From contig NCEH01000060.1 of assembly GCA_002304505.1 (NCBI GenBank), forward strand, positions 1-52,273: 52,273 nt of DNA. Reading direction: 5' to 3'. Every line of letters starts with the position of its first letter. The stretch's first letter is position 1. Shown piece after piece: positions 24,488-33,959 of the stretch. This DNA comes from Rhizobiales bacterium 32-66-11 (GTDB lineage Bacteria; Pseudomonadota; Alphaproteobacteria; Rhizobiales; Xanthobacteraceae). Position numbers and translations under genes: made by a program. Below the pieces are notes generated by a model, which was given only the letters and a program-made list of their open reading frames with translations, ran no database searches and was not told the origin of the DNA.

Positions 24488-26423
24488 CTATTTGTCCGCG
24501 CGCGGACCTGGCGGGCGCGGTTCCCCGCCGCGCAGCAGATCCGCAAGGCCGAGCCGCTCCGCCAGCGCCCGCGTGGCGGCGGGCGAGAGATTGCGGCGGA
24601 CATGGTCGAGATCATAATAGAAGAATTCGCCCTCCACCATGGATTGGCAGCCCTGCGGCCCGCACAGGGCATCGGCGGGAATGGCGATGGTGGTGGAATC
24701 CCCATAGCGCCCGCGCATGGAGCGGAACACGTCGTTCACATCGCGCTGCCAGGAATCGTAATCGGGCGGGGCGAGCCGGTTCACGGTGCGGGTGCAGGGC
24801 GCGCGCAGCAGCGACCCGTCATTGGCCACCACGCACGGCACCGGATCGCTCGCCCAATGGGGAATATCCGCCATCACCAGCACCCGCCGTCCGGGCGCGG
24901 CGAGGCGCGGCATCAGATCATCGAACCCGTCCCGAAGCAGGCGGCGGCCGGCCTCGAAGCCCACCGCCTCGCCGGGATGGCGATAGAGATTCTGCGCCGT
25001 GGACGGCCACGCGCCGGCAAGGATCACGAGCGTGATGTCGGGCGCGGCCTTCAGCAGGGCCAGCACCGCCGCGCGCGAGGCGCGGCAATCCTCATTATAG
25101 GTCGGGATGCCCGCGAAATCGCGCCGGATGCCGCCGGCAGATGATGGCGCGCGTCCCCGCGCTCGCCCAGGGCGCGCCGGCGGCGCATAATCCTTTCGCC
25201 GGTCCGTCCGGCACATGCTGCGGACAGGCCCAGTCCCACATGCGGTCCTTCGACCCCAGGGCCTGGAGCTGCGGGGAGACCCGGCCCGGCAGCCCGCCGG
25301 TGAAGAAGAGCCCGAGCCCCACCGCCGCCACCACGCCGGCCGTCAACACTCCGGCGCCGAGGGTGAGGCGCGGCGCCGGCCGCATGCGGCGGAACGGCTG
25401 TTCCACGAACCGCCACGAGAGCCATGCGGCGAGGAGAGACAGCACCAGCGCCGCCACGCCCCAGGCGAGGTCCAGCCGCTCGCCATTATGATAATGGCGC
25501 ATCAGCACGATGATCGGCCAGTGCCACAGATAGAGCGAATAGGAGATGCGCCCGACGAACGGCAGCGGCGCCAGCGCCAGCGCCCGCGCCATGCGGGTCG
25601 GCGCGCCGGTGGGCAGCAGCAGCAGCGCCGTGCCGAGCACGGGGGCGAGCGCATTGGCGCCGGGGAACGGGCTCTGTGCCGTCAGCAGCAGGATCGGCGC
25701 GAGGATGGCGAGGAGCCCCGCAAGCTTCAGCAGATCGCCGAGGCGCGTCGATATCGCGCCGGTCCAGGCGGCGGGAATGAACACCAGGGCGCCGCCGACG
25801 GCCAGCTCCCAGGCCCGCGTCCAGGGCTGATAGAAGGCGCTTTTGGGATTGGTGCCCACTTTCTGCACCGCATAGGCGAAGCTCGCCAGGATCAGCGCGC
25901 CGATCAGCGCCGGCACCAGGCGCGGCCAGCGCGCCGAGACCCGCAGCGCCGAGACCCGCAGCGCCGCCACCAGCAGCAGCGGCCAGATCACATAGAATTG
26001 CTCCTCCACCCCGAGCGACCAGGTGTGGAGCAGCGGCATGGTCTCCGCCGCCGCGTTGAAATAGCCGGTGTTGCGCAGAAAGAAGAAATTCGAGAGGCCG
26101 CCCGCCGCATAGGCCGCGCTGCGGCCGAGCACCGCATAATCACCGGGCGTGAGGATGAAATAGCCCGCCGCCAGCGTCGCCAGCACCACGAGCGTCAGCG
26201 CCGGCACGATGCGGCGGATGCGCCGATCATAGAAGCGCAGCAGCGAGAACGACCCGCCCCGCACGTCGGCCACGATGTTCGCGGTGATGAGATAGCCCGA
26301 GATCACGAAGAACACATCGACGCCCACGAACCCGCCGGGCACGCCGGGAACGCCGAGGTGGAACAGCAGGACGCTCAGCACGGCTATGGCGCGGACGCCG
26401 TCAATATCCAGGCGGTAGGTCAT
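24488..26423 (-). pseudogene. OafA/YrhL-type O-acyltransferase with SGNH domain, broken by an internal deletion
   Basis: The N-terminal ~370 residues (MTYRLDIDGVRAIAVLSVLLFHLG..., about ten membrane helices) are a full acyltransferase-3 domain that acetylates surface sugars. The frame then reads to CAAGAPWASAGTRAI (~25145) and dies at 25095. The rest of the SGNH domain (GGIRRDFAGIPTYNEDCRASR... to the stop at 24488) resumes at once in another frame. About 30 residues between them, including the expected catalytic GDSH block, are missing. A 15-bp tandem duplication inside the gene (25931-25960) repeats LRVSA. If the break is real the periplasmic esterase half is not made. Confidence 0.78.
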
Positions 26424-26572
26424 CGGGCAGATGCTTTAGGCCACTCGCCCGCCGCCCGGCAACCCGCCGCCGGCCCGAGCGTGTGTGACGCAAGCGTGGC
26501 AGGCGGTGTCGGCGGGCGCAAATCGTGCTACCTCCTGCCCGGTCACCGCACCCCTACCCCTCGGAGCGCCAG

Positions 26573-26863
26573 ATGGCCGATATCCCCGCCCTGATCCTCA
26601 CCGGCCTGCGGATCAGCTTCCTGCACCCCGAGGACATGCCGAGCGCGCTGATCCTCGATGTCACCACCGACGAGGGCGAGCAGCGGTTCGTCCTGCCCTG
26701 CGACCCCGCGCTCGACAGCGAGACCGTGGAGCAGATCGGCGATGAATTCATGGATTGCCTCGACCGCCTGATCGCCCCCTCCGACGACGAGGACGGCGAG
26801 GAGGCGGAAGAAGACGAGGACGGCGCGGACGAGGCGAGCGACGGCACCGAGGAGAAGCGCTGA
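26573..26863 (+). CDS. Small acidic protein of unknown function
   Basis: This 96-residue protein is not one I recognise. It has a globular N-terminal ~60 residues (MADIPALILTGLRISFLHPED...) and a very acidic tail of Asp/Glu/Ala (from about residue 65). There is no signal peptide or membrane segment. GGAG lies 7 bp before the ATG. Codon use is like that of neighbouring genes. It is divergent from the acyltransferase and stands alone. Confidence 0.65.
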   Translation: MADIPALILTGLRISFLHPEDMPSALILDVTTDEGEQRFVLPCDPALDSETVEQIGDEFMDCLDRLIAPSDDEDGEEAEEDEDGADEASDGTEEKR

Positions 26864-27318
26864 TCGGCGCTGATCCCTCGCGCCCCCGGCGCTCGCGCGG
26901 CGGGTGCCGAACCTTGGGTAAGAACGGATCGCGCGCGCCAAACGGCGCGGGTGCTTAAGGGCCGATCGACATTCGGCGGCGTGGCGCATCGTCGAGGCGC
27001 CTGACGGCCGGTGCGCGCGATTGTCTTTCTTTGACCGGTCGTCGTCTTTTGCGTGTCATGGCCGAGTCGCCCGCGCGGGTCTTGAAAAGCCGGTGCCAGC
27101 GGTGCCGCGTGGATGCACGGAGCAAGCCCGTGCATGAGGATTGTCTCCTGCACGGGTGCCAATATTCGCCAGTCCACAGGCGCTGCCGGGCGAAAACCCC
27201 GCACCAATGTCCGGACGCGCGCACCGTAGCCATGTGATGAACCCAGGTCCGGCAAAGGTTGAGCGGCACAAAATGGCCTGTGCGGCGTTGGTATCCAACC
27301 ACGCACCAAGGACATCCC
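26864..27318. other. Intergenic stretch with one strong hairpin, no convincing gene
   Basis: 455 bp contain only short, poorly biased frames. The one structure of note is CCCGTGCA (27127-27134) pairing with TGCACGGG (27149-27156), extended by GAG/CTC inside the loop. It could be an RNA element or a terminator for a small transcript. I see no promoter that decides. Confidence 0.4.
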
Positions 27319-28065
27319 ATGCCCGTGAAGACCGGACGGATTTGGCACCCTGATCCCAGCCATCCCCCCTGCCCGCCTCCGGGCGCCGCGCAACGCCGGC
27401 TCGCCCGCGCGGCGGCGGCGTTTGACCGAGATGCCCGCAGCCCGCTGCTTTCCACGGTCCGCGTGACGTCTCCGATTGTGATTTTGCTGGTGCTGACGCT
27501 GCTCTGCCTCACCTCCCTCGCCGTAACGGCGCGGCCGGCATTTTCGGCCAAACCGCGGCCGGGATCGCTCCTTGCGTTACGCCCCGACCTCCACCCGTCG
27601 GCGCCCGGCGCACTGGTGCAGCTGGCGCAGGCGACGGCCCCGCTGGCGCAGGCCCCTGCAAGCCCGTCCGCCGCTCCGTTATCGCCCTCAGCTCCGTCCC
27701 CCGCGCCGTCCACCGCGCCCTTGCCGCAACCGGCGCCGGTGCCCGCGCCCCCCGGCTCCGGGGCCGATGTGCCCGCGGACAAGGCAGAGGTGCCCGCCTC
27801 CTCCGACACCGCCCTGGTGCGCACCTGCAAGCTGCGGGCGCTGGCGGTGCTGCGCCAGCGCTCGCCCTCGATCGAGGACATCTTCATCGATGTGGACGGC
27901 CTCACCGTCGCCGAGGCCGATTCGACCGTCGGCACCGAGCGGGTGCGCCATGTGCTGATGGGTGAGGCCTATATCCAGCGCGACAAGACCGACAAGGTGC
28001 ATCGCTTCCTGTGCCTCACCGGGGACGAAGACAAGGTGCTGATGACCTTCTTCACCGAGCGCTAG
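27319..28065 (+). CDS. Membrane-anchored protein with Ala/Pro-rich linker, unknown function
   Basis: This ~248-residue protein has a cytoplasmic N-terminus of ~45 residues, one transmembrane helix (SPIVILLVLTLLCLTSLAVTA), and a periplasmic Ala/Pro/Ser-rich linker (about 75-160). A compact C-terminal domain of ~80 residues contains two Cys (CKLRALAVLRQR and FLCLTGDEDK), possibly a disulfide. The start at 27319 follows AAGGAC; an upstream in-frame start at 27259 is possible. I do not recognise the C-terminal domain. It converges with the exported protein at 28140. Confidence 0.7.
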   Translation: MPVKTGRIWHPDPSHPPCPPPGAAQRRLARAAAAFDRDARSPLLSTVRVTSPIVILLVLTLLCLTSLAVTARPAFSAKPRPGSLLALRPDLHPSAPGALVQLAQATAPLAQAPASPSAAPLSPSAPSPAPSTAPLPQPAPVPAPPGSGADVPADKAEVPASSDTALVRTCKLRALAVLRQRSPSIEDIFIDVDGLTVAEADSTVGTERVRHVLMGEAYIQRDKTDKVHRFLCLTGDEDKVLMTFFTER

Positions 28066-28073
28066 AGATCAAC

Positions 28074-28100
28074 CGAAACGGATGGGACCCATCCGTTTCG
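28074..28100. terminator. Bidirectional terminator hairpin between convergent genes
   Basis: CGAAACGGATGGG (28074-28086) and CCCATCCGTTTCG (28088-28100) form a perfect 13-bp inverted repeat around one base. It lies 9 bp after the stop of the upstream gene and 40 bp from the end of the convergent one. The sequence resembles a repeat family seen in related genomes. Confidence 0.7.
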
Positions 28101-28139
28101 AAACGCTGACCCGCCGGGGTCAAAGAGCAATGACGCGGC

Positions 28140-28703
28140 TCATTGCTGGGCGATGCAACGGGACTTGCCGCTCTGGGTTCGGGCAAGGCCGGGAAAGGCG
28201 ATGTGGGTTTCGATCGTCAGCGCCGCGCCGAGGCCGTTCGCCGCATAGTCCTTGAACTTCGGACAATTCGCCGCGCTCGCCGGGCCGGTGACCGCCGCGA
28301 GCGTCACGCCGGCGGCGGTGATCTTCACCGGTACCTGGTCGTCATAGGCGAGCGTCAGCGCGACCTTGCGGGCCGAAAGATCATAGATCACCAGTTCGCG
28401 GCTCGGCCCGGTTCCCCGATCCATCACGAGGTGCGTGCCGGCAAGGCCGAGCACGGTATCGGCCTCGTCCGCGGTGCTGATGTCGATATCGCCGCCGCGC
28501 TTCGCGAAGATGCAGGGGCCGGCGGCACTGGCCGGCACGGCGCGGGCGATGATGTCATTGCCCGGCGCCTCGGCGCGCGCGCGCGAAATCACCTGAAAGC
28601 CACCGCCGAACTTACACTGCGCCTCGCTGGCAAAGGCGGGCGCGGCTGAAACGCCTGAGAGGCTGGCGAGCACCAGCAGGCTGATGCGAAATGTCCGGTG
28701 CAT
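28140..28703 (-). CDS. Exported protein of unknown function
   Basis: This 187-residue protein has a clear signal peptide (MHRTFRISLLVLASLSGVSAAPAFA, cleavage near residue 25). The mature part has three Cys (CKFGG, GPCIF and NCPKF, plus a C-terminal CIAQQ), so disulfides are likely in the periplasm. CGGAG lies 5 bp before ATG 28703. I do not recognise a family. Confidence 0.72.
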   Translation of the reverse strand: MHRTFRISLLVLASLSGVSAAPAFASEAQCKFGGGFQVISRARAEAPGNDIIARAVPASAAGPCIFAKRGGDIDISTADEADTVLGLAGTHLVMDRGTGPSRELVIYDLSARKVALTLAYDDQVPVKITAAGVTLAAVTGPASAANCPKFKDYAANGLGAALTIETHIAFPGLARTQSGKSRCIAQQ

Positions 28704-28847
28704 TAGGGCTCCGATCTTGACCCCGGAGGGGCTACGGCGCGTCTCAAGCACGAACCAGGCTGCGACGTCGAGCCCCCACCTTCGGCTTCAGCGGAACACA
28801 ACGCGGCCGGAGACGTTGCCCCTGCATCCCCGGACAAGAGGCCCGTC

Positions 28848-28922
28848 ATGAACAATGTGATCTATATCGTCGGCCTGGTGGTGGTCGTTCTCGCCGTACT
28901 GTCTTTCTTCGGCCTACGCTAA
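28848..28922 (+). CDS. 24-residue single-helix membrane peptide
   Basis: The frame starts with ATG and encodes MNNVIYIVGLVVVVLAVLSF followed by FGLR and a stop. It is one uninterrupted hydrophobic helix with a polar start and an Arg end, the usual form of small inner-membrane proteins. GAGG lies 6 bp before the ATG. I recall very similar peptides in Hyphomicrobiales genomes, so it is probably real despite its size. Function unknown. It ends 2 bp from the convergent sensor gene. Confidence 0.65.
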   Translation: MNNVIYIVGLVVVVLAVLSFFGLR

Positions 28923-28924
28923 GG

Positions 28925-30613
28925 CTAAGCGAGGCCGCCGACGCTTGGCGCGGGGCGTTCCTCGCGCCGGCCGAGGGCGGCGGGAATCCACAGCCGCGCT
29001 TCCGGACCGCCCGGGCCGCGCGTCATCTGCCAGCCGCCGCCGGCCCGCGCGGCAAAGGCGGCGATCTCTTCATGCCGCGCCGTGCGGGCCGTGTCGGTGT
29101 CGGCCTGTCCGCCGCACGCCGCTCTGAGGCTAATGCACACATAATCGCCGGCTTCCATGCGTGCCTGCTGGTAACGCACCACCTCGCGCCGCGCGCCGAG
29201 CGTGATCTGGCTTCCCGCATCGGCCTGCTGCTTCAGGTCCATCACCAGGTCCACCACCGCCAGTTCGAACTGGGCCGCTTCCACGAACACATCCAGGCCC
29301 TTCTCATCTGCCAGGCCCTTCTCATCTGCGGCGACGGCAATCTCGATCGGTGGCCACACCGAGCCGATCAGCAGGCAGCGGACATTGTTGAGCACGGTCG
29401 GCGCATGGACGATCCGCGGGCGGCCGCCGCGCCGGCCGACATCGAGCAGGCGCTGGGCGAGGCGCACGCCATGCACAGCGCCGGTCAGCGCGTCGTCGAA
29501 TTCCGGCGCGTGCCCATCGGCCCGATTTCGGGCGCCGAGGAAGGTCAGATCGCCGAGCACGGGGGTCAGCACGCGGTCCATGGCGCCGACGGTCGCGTCG
29601 GACAGCGACGGGCGTGGCGGCGTGCCGGTATCGGGCCGGCCGCGCACGCCGAGCGCCCCCATCCCGGTCTGACGGCGCATCAGGACCGCCAGTGCGAAGC
29701 TGGCCAGCGCCCCCACCAGCACATAGCCCGCCGCGCGCTTCTGCCACGCCGACAAGACATCGCCCTCGCTCAGGGCATAGACCACCGTGAGGTCGGTGCC
29801 GGGCACCGCGCGATAGGCGGCGGCGGCCGGGCCCCCCTCGATCAGCGCGCTGGCGGCGAGCAGCCCGGATTCGTGCTTTCCGCGCTGCTCGGGCACGTCA
29901 GGAATCAGGACCGGCGTGTCCGCCTGCGCGCGCAGGTCCGGCGAGCGCAGCAGCAAGGTGCCATCCTTGCGCACCAGCGCGGCGGCGCCGCCGGGGGTCG
30001 GGGCCAGCAGGCCGCGATAGGACGAATGAAAATATTCGGGAAAGACGATCGCGCCGACGATGCCGCCAAACACCCCGTCCCGCCAGATTGCCCGGCTCAC
30101 CGCGAATGAGACGGAGCGGGTCGCGGCGCCCCGGAACGGAACCGAGAACAGCAGGCCCTCCTGCCCCGCCTTTCCGGCAAGAAAGAACTCGCGCTGGCTG
30201 AGATCACGCTCGCGCGCCGGATAGGTGCGGCTTGAGGAAGCGAGGATGCCCTTTTCGTCGATGACGAAGGCCAGTTCCAGTTCCGGCATGCGGCGCACCA
30301 GGCGCACGAGCAATTCATGCATGCCGGTGTCGGTGCGCAGCGCCGTCGCCGGGCGCCCGCCGAGCGCGTCCCGCACCTGGGACAGGGCGACGTCGACCGA
30401 GAGGAACCGCGCGCCCGCATGTTCGGACAAGACGTGGGCGGACGCGATGACCTTCTGGCGCGCGGCCTTCAGTTCAGCGTCGCGATCGAACCAGGCCACC
30501 AGAGCCATCAGGATGAGCGGCAAGCCGGCCACGGCTGCGACCCGCGCAAGTCCCGGCAGACCGGCAGGACGAGCGCCAAGCCGTCGCAGCACGCGCGGGA
30601 TGCCGATCTTCAT
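28925..30613 (-). CDS. dCache-type sensor protein with a degenerate histidine-kinase region
   Basis: This 562-residue inner-membrane protein has TM1 at about residues 25-45 and a periplasmic double-Cache domain (to about 310; ...PELELAFVIDEKGILASSSRTYPARERDLSQREFF resembles PDC sensors). TM2 (VLVGALASFALAVLM) is followed by ~210 cytoplasmic residues. That part aligns in outline with hybrid-kinase dimerisation and ATPase regions, but I see no phospho-acceptor H-box, N-box or G-boxes. It may bind a ligand and signal without kinase activity. An 18-bp perfect tandem duplication (29293-29328) adds a second DEKGLA. ATG 30613 was chosen upstream of the first helix. Confidence 0.65.
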   Translation of the reverse strand: MKIGIPRVLRRLGARPAGLPGLARVAAVAGLPLILMALVAWFDRDAELKAARQKVIASAHVLSEHAGARFLSVDVALSQVRDALGGRPATALRTDTGMHELLVRLVRRMPELELAFVIDEKGILASSSRTYPARERDLSQREFFLAGKAGQEGLLFSVPFRGAATRSVSFAVSRAIWRDGVFGGIVGAIVFPEYFHSSYRGLLAPTPGGAAALVRKDGTLLLRSPDLRAQADTPVLIPDVPEQRGKHESGLLAASALIEGGPAAAAYRAVPGTDLTVVYALSEGDVLSAWQKRAAGYVLVGALASFALAVLMRRQTGMGALGVRGRPDTGTPPRPSLSDATVGAMDRVLTPVLGDLTFLGARNRADGHAPEFDDALTGAVHGVRLAQRLLDVGRRGGRPRIVHAPTVLNNVRCLLIGSVWPPIEIAVAADEKGLADEKGLDVFVEAAQFELAVVDLVMDLKQQADAGSQITLGARREVVRYQQARMEAGDYVCISLRAACGGQADTDTARTARHEEIAAFAARAGGGWQMTRGPGGPEARLWIPAALGRREERPAPSVGGLA

Positions 30614-30811
30614 ACCTCCTGCCTCCCCCTGCCGCGTCCGCGACCATAGTCCAGCCGCACCCGGATGATCAAACCGGCGGGTGGCGGCGCCGTCGGCGCG
30701 ATGCACGGCGCCAGTGCCGCGCTCGTGTCCGCCGGGACACCGCACGTGGCCGGCGCCGAATCGGCGGCGCGGGATTAGGATGGCCCCGCAACCTGGGGAC
30801 AGAGCATCATC

Positions 30812-31438
30812 ATGACGGCCGACGCCTCTTATTTCTATACCCCCGCCGAGGGCCATGGCCTGCCGCACGATCCGCTGAACGCCATCATCGGGCCGCGCCC
30901 GATCGGATGGATTTCATCGCGTTCGGCCGAAGGTGCGCTCAATCTCGCGCCCTACAGCTTCTTCAACGCGTTCAATTATCGCCCGCCGATCATCGGTTTT
31001 TCCAGCGTGGGCTGGAAGCACAGCGTCGCCAATATCGCGGCGACCGGCATGTTCGCCTGGAACCTCGCCACCCGTCCGCTCGCCGAGGCGATGAATGCCA
31101 CCAGCGCCGCCGTGCCCGCGAACGTGGATGAATTCGCCCTCGCCGGCCTCACCCCGGCGCCGAGCCGGCATATCGACGTGCCGCGCGTGGCGCAGAGCCC
31201 GGTCTCGTTCGAATGCCGGCTCACCCAGCTGATCCAGCTGCGTGACGCGGCGGGCGGTGAGATCCAATCCTGGCTGGTGCTGGGGGAAGTGGTGGGCGTG
31301 CATATCGCCCGCACCCTGCTGAAGGACGGGATCTACCAGACCGCCGAAGCCCATCCGGTGCTGCGGGCGGGCGGCCCGAGCGGCTATGTGGAGGTGACGC
31401 CCGAGGCGGTGTTCCACATGTGGCGGCCGGAAAGCTGA
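30812..31438 (+). CDS. Flavin reductase-like (FMN-binding) domain protein
   Basis: This 208-residue protein has the split-barrel flavin reductase domain: RPIGWISSRSAEGALNLAPYSFFNAFNYRPPIIGFSS is the FMN phosphate-binding block, followed by FAWNLATRPLAEAMN and the FECRLTQLIQL strand. Such proteins reduce or bind FMN; some are NAD(P)H:flavin oxidoreductases that feed monooxygenases. No partner oxygenase lies nearby. It stands alone after the divergent sensor gene. Confidence 0.88.
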   Translation: MTADASYFYTPAEGHGLPHDPLNAIIGPRPIGWISSRSAEGALNLAPYSFFNAFNYRPPIIGFSSVGWKHSVANIAATGMFAWNLATRPLAEAMNATSAAVPANVDEFALAGLTPAPSRHIDVPRVAQSPVSFECRLTQLIQLRDAAGGEIQSWLVLGEVVGVHIARTLLKDGIYQTAEAHPVLRAGGPSGYVEVTPEAVFHMWRPES

Positions 31439-31643
31439 GGCACGGCGGCGGCGGGCGGCGGGCGGCGAAACGTCACCCGCGGCCCCATGCCGGAGGCCCC
31501 GCGAGAATCTGCCGCGCAAAAAACCGCCGGCGCGCGGGACCGATGCGCCGGGTTCCTTCGCCGGATTCCTTGCGCAGGGCGCCTTGCGCCCGCTGCCGGC
31601 CGCAGGAGCGTTCACGCCCGCCGTGATGTCAGGAGAAGAGATT

Positions 31644-31719
<76 letters not shown>

Positions 31720-31752
31720 ACCGCTTATCTCTTTTCAGAGCCGGCGGAAACG

Positions 31753-31831
<79 letters not shown>

Positions 31832-31857
31832 ACCGGATCGCGAGGTGCGCGCAGGCG

Positions 31858-31882
31858 GTCATTTAAATGACATGGGATGTCA
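31858..31882. other. Overlapping palindromes upstream of the tRNA genes
   Basis: GTCATTTAAATGAC (31858-31871) is a perfect 14-bp palindrome, and TGACAT-GGG-ATGTCA (31868-31882) overlaps it. On the minus strand this holds TTGACA, a perfect -35 hexamer facing the tRNA genes, but I cannot place a good -10. It is probably the tRNA promoter or regulatory region. Confidence 0.4.
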
Positions 31883-31982
31883 ATTAAGAAACCAGTTGCG
31901 CGTCGGGAATGCCCCGCGACGGATGCCAGGGGAATCGCGCCCCCCAGCGAGAGCGGCCTTTAAGCACAGGCCGCCGACCGTA

Positions 31983-32393
31983 TCAAGCCTCTTCGTCGTC
32001 CTCGAGGCCCTCGCCGATCAAATCGGAGACGTCGTCCCCTTCATCCTCGTCTTCCTCGAGGAAGGTGTCGTCGTCCGCGTCCGCGACGAGGTCGTCATCG
32101 ACGTCCACATCCACGTCCACGTCGTCCACCGGCACCTTGGCGCCGACGGCTTCCTCATCCGCCTCTTCCAGGCTGATGACCTCGACGTCGGCGACCTCCT
32201 CGTCCGCGTCGGCGACCACCGGCACGGCGGCGGCACGGGCCGCTTCGCCGCGGCTGCGGACCACCGGCTCGAAATAGGAGCGCGGGTAGGATTCGCCGGT
32301 GAAGGGAGACACCACCGGGTCCTTGTTCAAATCGTAAAACTTGCGCCCTGTAACAGGACAGATGCGCTTGGTGCCGAGTTCTGGCTTCGCCAC
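31983..32393 (-). CDS. TIGR02300 family protein (FYDLN acid domain)
   Basis: This 136-residue protein begins [33 protein letters not shown], the family's conserved block with a single zinc-like Cys. An extremely acidic tail follows (Asp/Glu with DVDVDVD and EEDEDEGDD runs). The start is GTG 32393. The family is restricted to alphaproteobacteria, is usually next to aroA, and has no known function. It is divergent from aroA across ~190 bp that must hold both promoters. Confidence 0.93.
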   Translation of the reverse strand: MAKPELGTKRICPVTGRKFYDLNKDPVVSPFTGESYPRSYFEPVVRSRGEAARAAAVPVVADADEEVADVEVISLEEADEEAVGAKVPVDDVDVDVDVDDDLVADADDDTFLEEDEDEGDDVSDLIGEGLEDDEEA

Positions 32394-32585
32394 GGCAAAG
32401 ATCCTAGGGGGCTGTCAAAAGGAGGGTGCTCCATTGGCGAAACCCCATGCCCCTGTCAAGCACCGAATCCGAATACGCCGCGTGGCCAGCGTGCACGCGC
32501 TTGTGTTAGACGGCATGCAATCCATCCTGGAACGGCAGCCGGCGGGACTTTGCGAGGCTCCGCGCGCCGAAAATGGGAGCAGTCC

Positions 32586-33959
32586 ATGTCCAGCGCCGTC
32601 GTTCAATCTTCTTCCCATGGTGATGGGGAAAATGCCGTTCCGGGCGCAAGCCGGCTCTCGCCGGGCCTCGCGGGAACGGTGCGCGTGCCGGGCGACAAGT
32701 CGGTTTCGCACCGTGCGCTGATGTTCGGCGCCCTGGCGCGCGGGGAAACCCGCATCACCGGCCTGCTGGAGGGCGAGGACGTGCTGAACACCGCCAAGGC
32801 CTGCATCCAGCTGGGCGCGCAGGTGGAGCGGCTCGGACCGGGCGAATGGCGCGTGGTCGGCGTCGGCGCGGGGAATCTGAAGAGCCCCGACGCGCCGCTC
32901 GATTTCGGCAATTCCGGCACCGGCGCGCGGCTGATGATGGGCGTGGTGGCGGGAAATCCCATCGTCGCCACCTTCGACGGCGACGCCAGCCTGCGCCGCC
33001 GGCCCATGAAGCGGGTGCTGGATCCGCTCGTCGCCATGGGTGTGGTGGTGGAGGAGGAAGCGCCCGGCGGCCGCCTGCCGCTGCGCCTGAAGGGCCTCAC
33101 CGAACTCAAGGCCTTCACGTATGAAACCCCGGTGCCCTCGGCGCAGGTGAAGTCCGCGGTGATGCTGGCGGGGTTGGCCGCGAGCGGCGACACGGTGGTG
33201 GTGGAGCGCGAATCCACCCGCGACCATACCGAGCGCATGCTGACCCATTTCGGCGCCGACGTGCGGGTCGAGCCCCACGGCGCCCACGGCCGCCGCATCA
33301 CCCTTGCCGGCCGGCCGGACCTGATGGGCGCGCCCGTGGCGGTGCCGTCCGATCCCTCCTCCGCCGCCTTCCCGCTGGTGGCAGCCCTGATCGTGCCGGG
33401 CTCGGACATCATCCTCAAAGACGTGATGATGAACCCGCTGCGCACCGGCCTCATCACCACGCTGAAGGAGATGGGCGCGTCCATCGAGACGCTGGCCGAG
33501 CGCACCGAAGGCGGCGAGGCCGTGGCGGATCTGCGCGTGCGCCATTCCGTGCTGACCGGCGTCGACGTGCCGCCCGAGCGCGCACCCTCCATGATCGACG
33601 AATATCCGGTGCTGGCCGTGGCGGCGTCCTTCGCGCACGGCACCACCCGCATGCGCGGCCTCAACGAATTGCGGGTGAAGGAAAGCGACCGCCTCGCCGC
33701 CGTGGCCGACGGGCTCGCCGCCTGCGGCGTGCCCCATGAGATCATCGGCGACGATCTGCTGGTCACCGGCCTCGGGCCCGATGGCGTGATCGGCGGCGGA
33801 CCGGTGGCGACTCATATGGACCATCGCATCGCCATGGCTTTCCTGGTGATGGGCCTTGCCGCCCGCGAGGGCGTGAGCGTGGACGACATGCGCTTCATCG
33901 CCACCTCCTTCCCCACCTTCGTGCCCATGATGGGCGGCCTCGGCGCGGTGCTGAAATGA
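32586..33959 (+). CDS. aroA: 3-phosphoshikimate 1-carboxyvinyltransferase (EPSP synthase), class II type
   Basis: This 457-residue enzyme makes EPSP from shikimate-3-phosphate and PEP in aromatic amino acid synthesis. [13 protein letters not shown] (substrate-binding Lys and Ser), [37 protein letters not shown] and [11 protein letters not shown] are all present. Overall it resembles class II enzymes such as the Agrobacterium CP4 form. In the PEP-site motif it reads GNSGTG where CP4 has GNAATG, so the Ala linked to glyphosate tolerance is Gly here. ATG 32586 follows GGGAGCAG. It overlaps cmk by 4 bp. Confidence 0.95.
   Translation: MSSAVVQSSSHGDGENAVPGASRLSPGLAGTVRVPGDKSVSHRALMFGALARGETRITGLLEGEDVLNTAKACIQLGAQVERLGPGEWRVVGVGAGNLKSPDAPLDFGNSGTGARLMMGVVAGNPIVATFDGDASLRRRPMKRVLDPLVAMGVVVEEEAPGGRLPLRLKGLTELKAFTYETPVPSAQVKSAVMLAGLAASGDTVVVERESTRDHTERMLTHFGADVRVEPHGAHGRRITLAGRPDLMGAPVAVPSDPSSAAFPLVAALIVPGSDIILKDVMMNPLRTGLITTLKEMGASIETLAERTEGGEAVADLRVRHSVLTGVDVPPERAPSMIDEYPVLAVAASFAHGTTRMRGLNELRVKESDRLAAVADGLAACGVPHEIIGDDLLVTGLGPDGVIGGGPVATHMDHRIAMAFLVMGLAAREGVSVDDMRFIATSFPTFVPMMGGLGAVLK

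Noticed and set aside
27031..27237. Short Cys/Arg-rich frame in the 26.9-27.3 kb gap
   Set aside because: No ribosome-binding site, irregular codon bias and no recognisable motif; it coincides with a hairpin.
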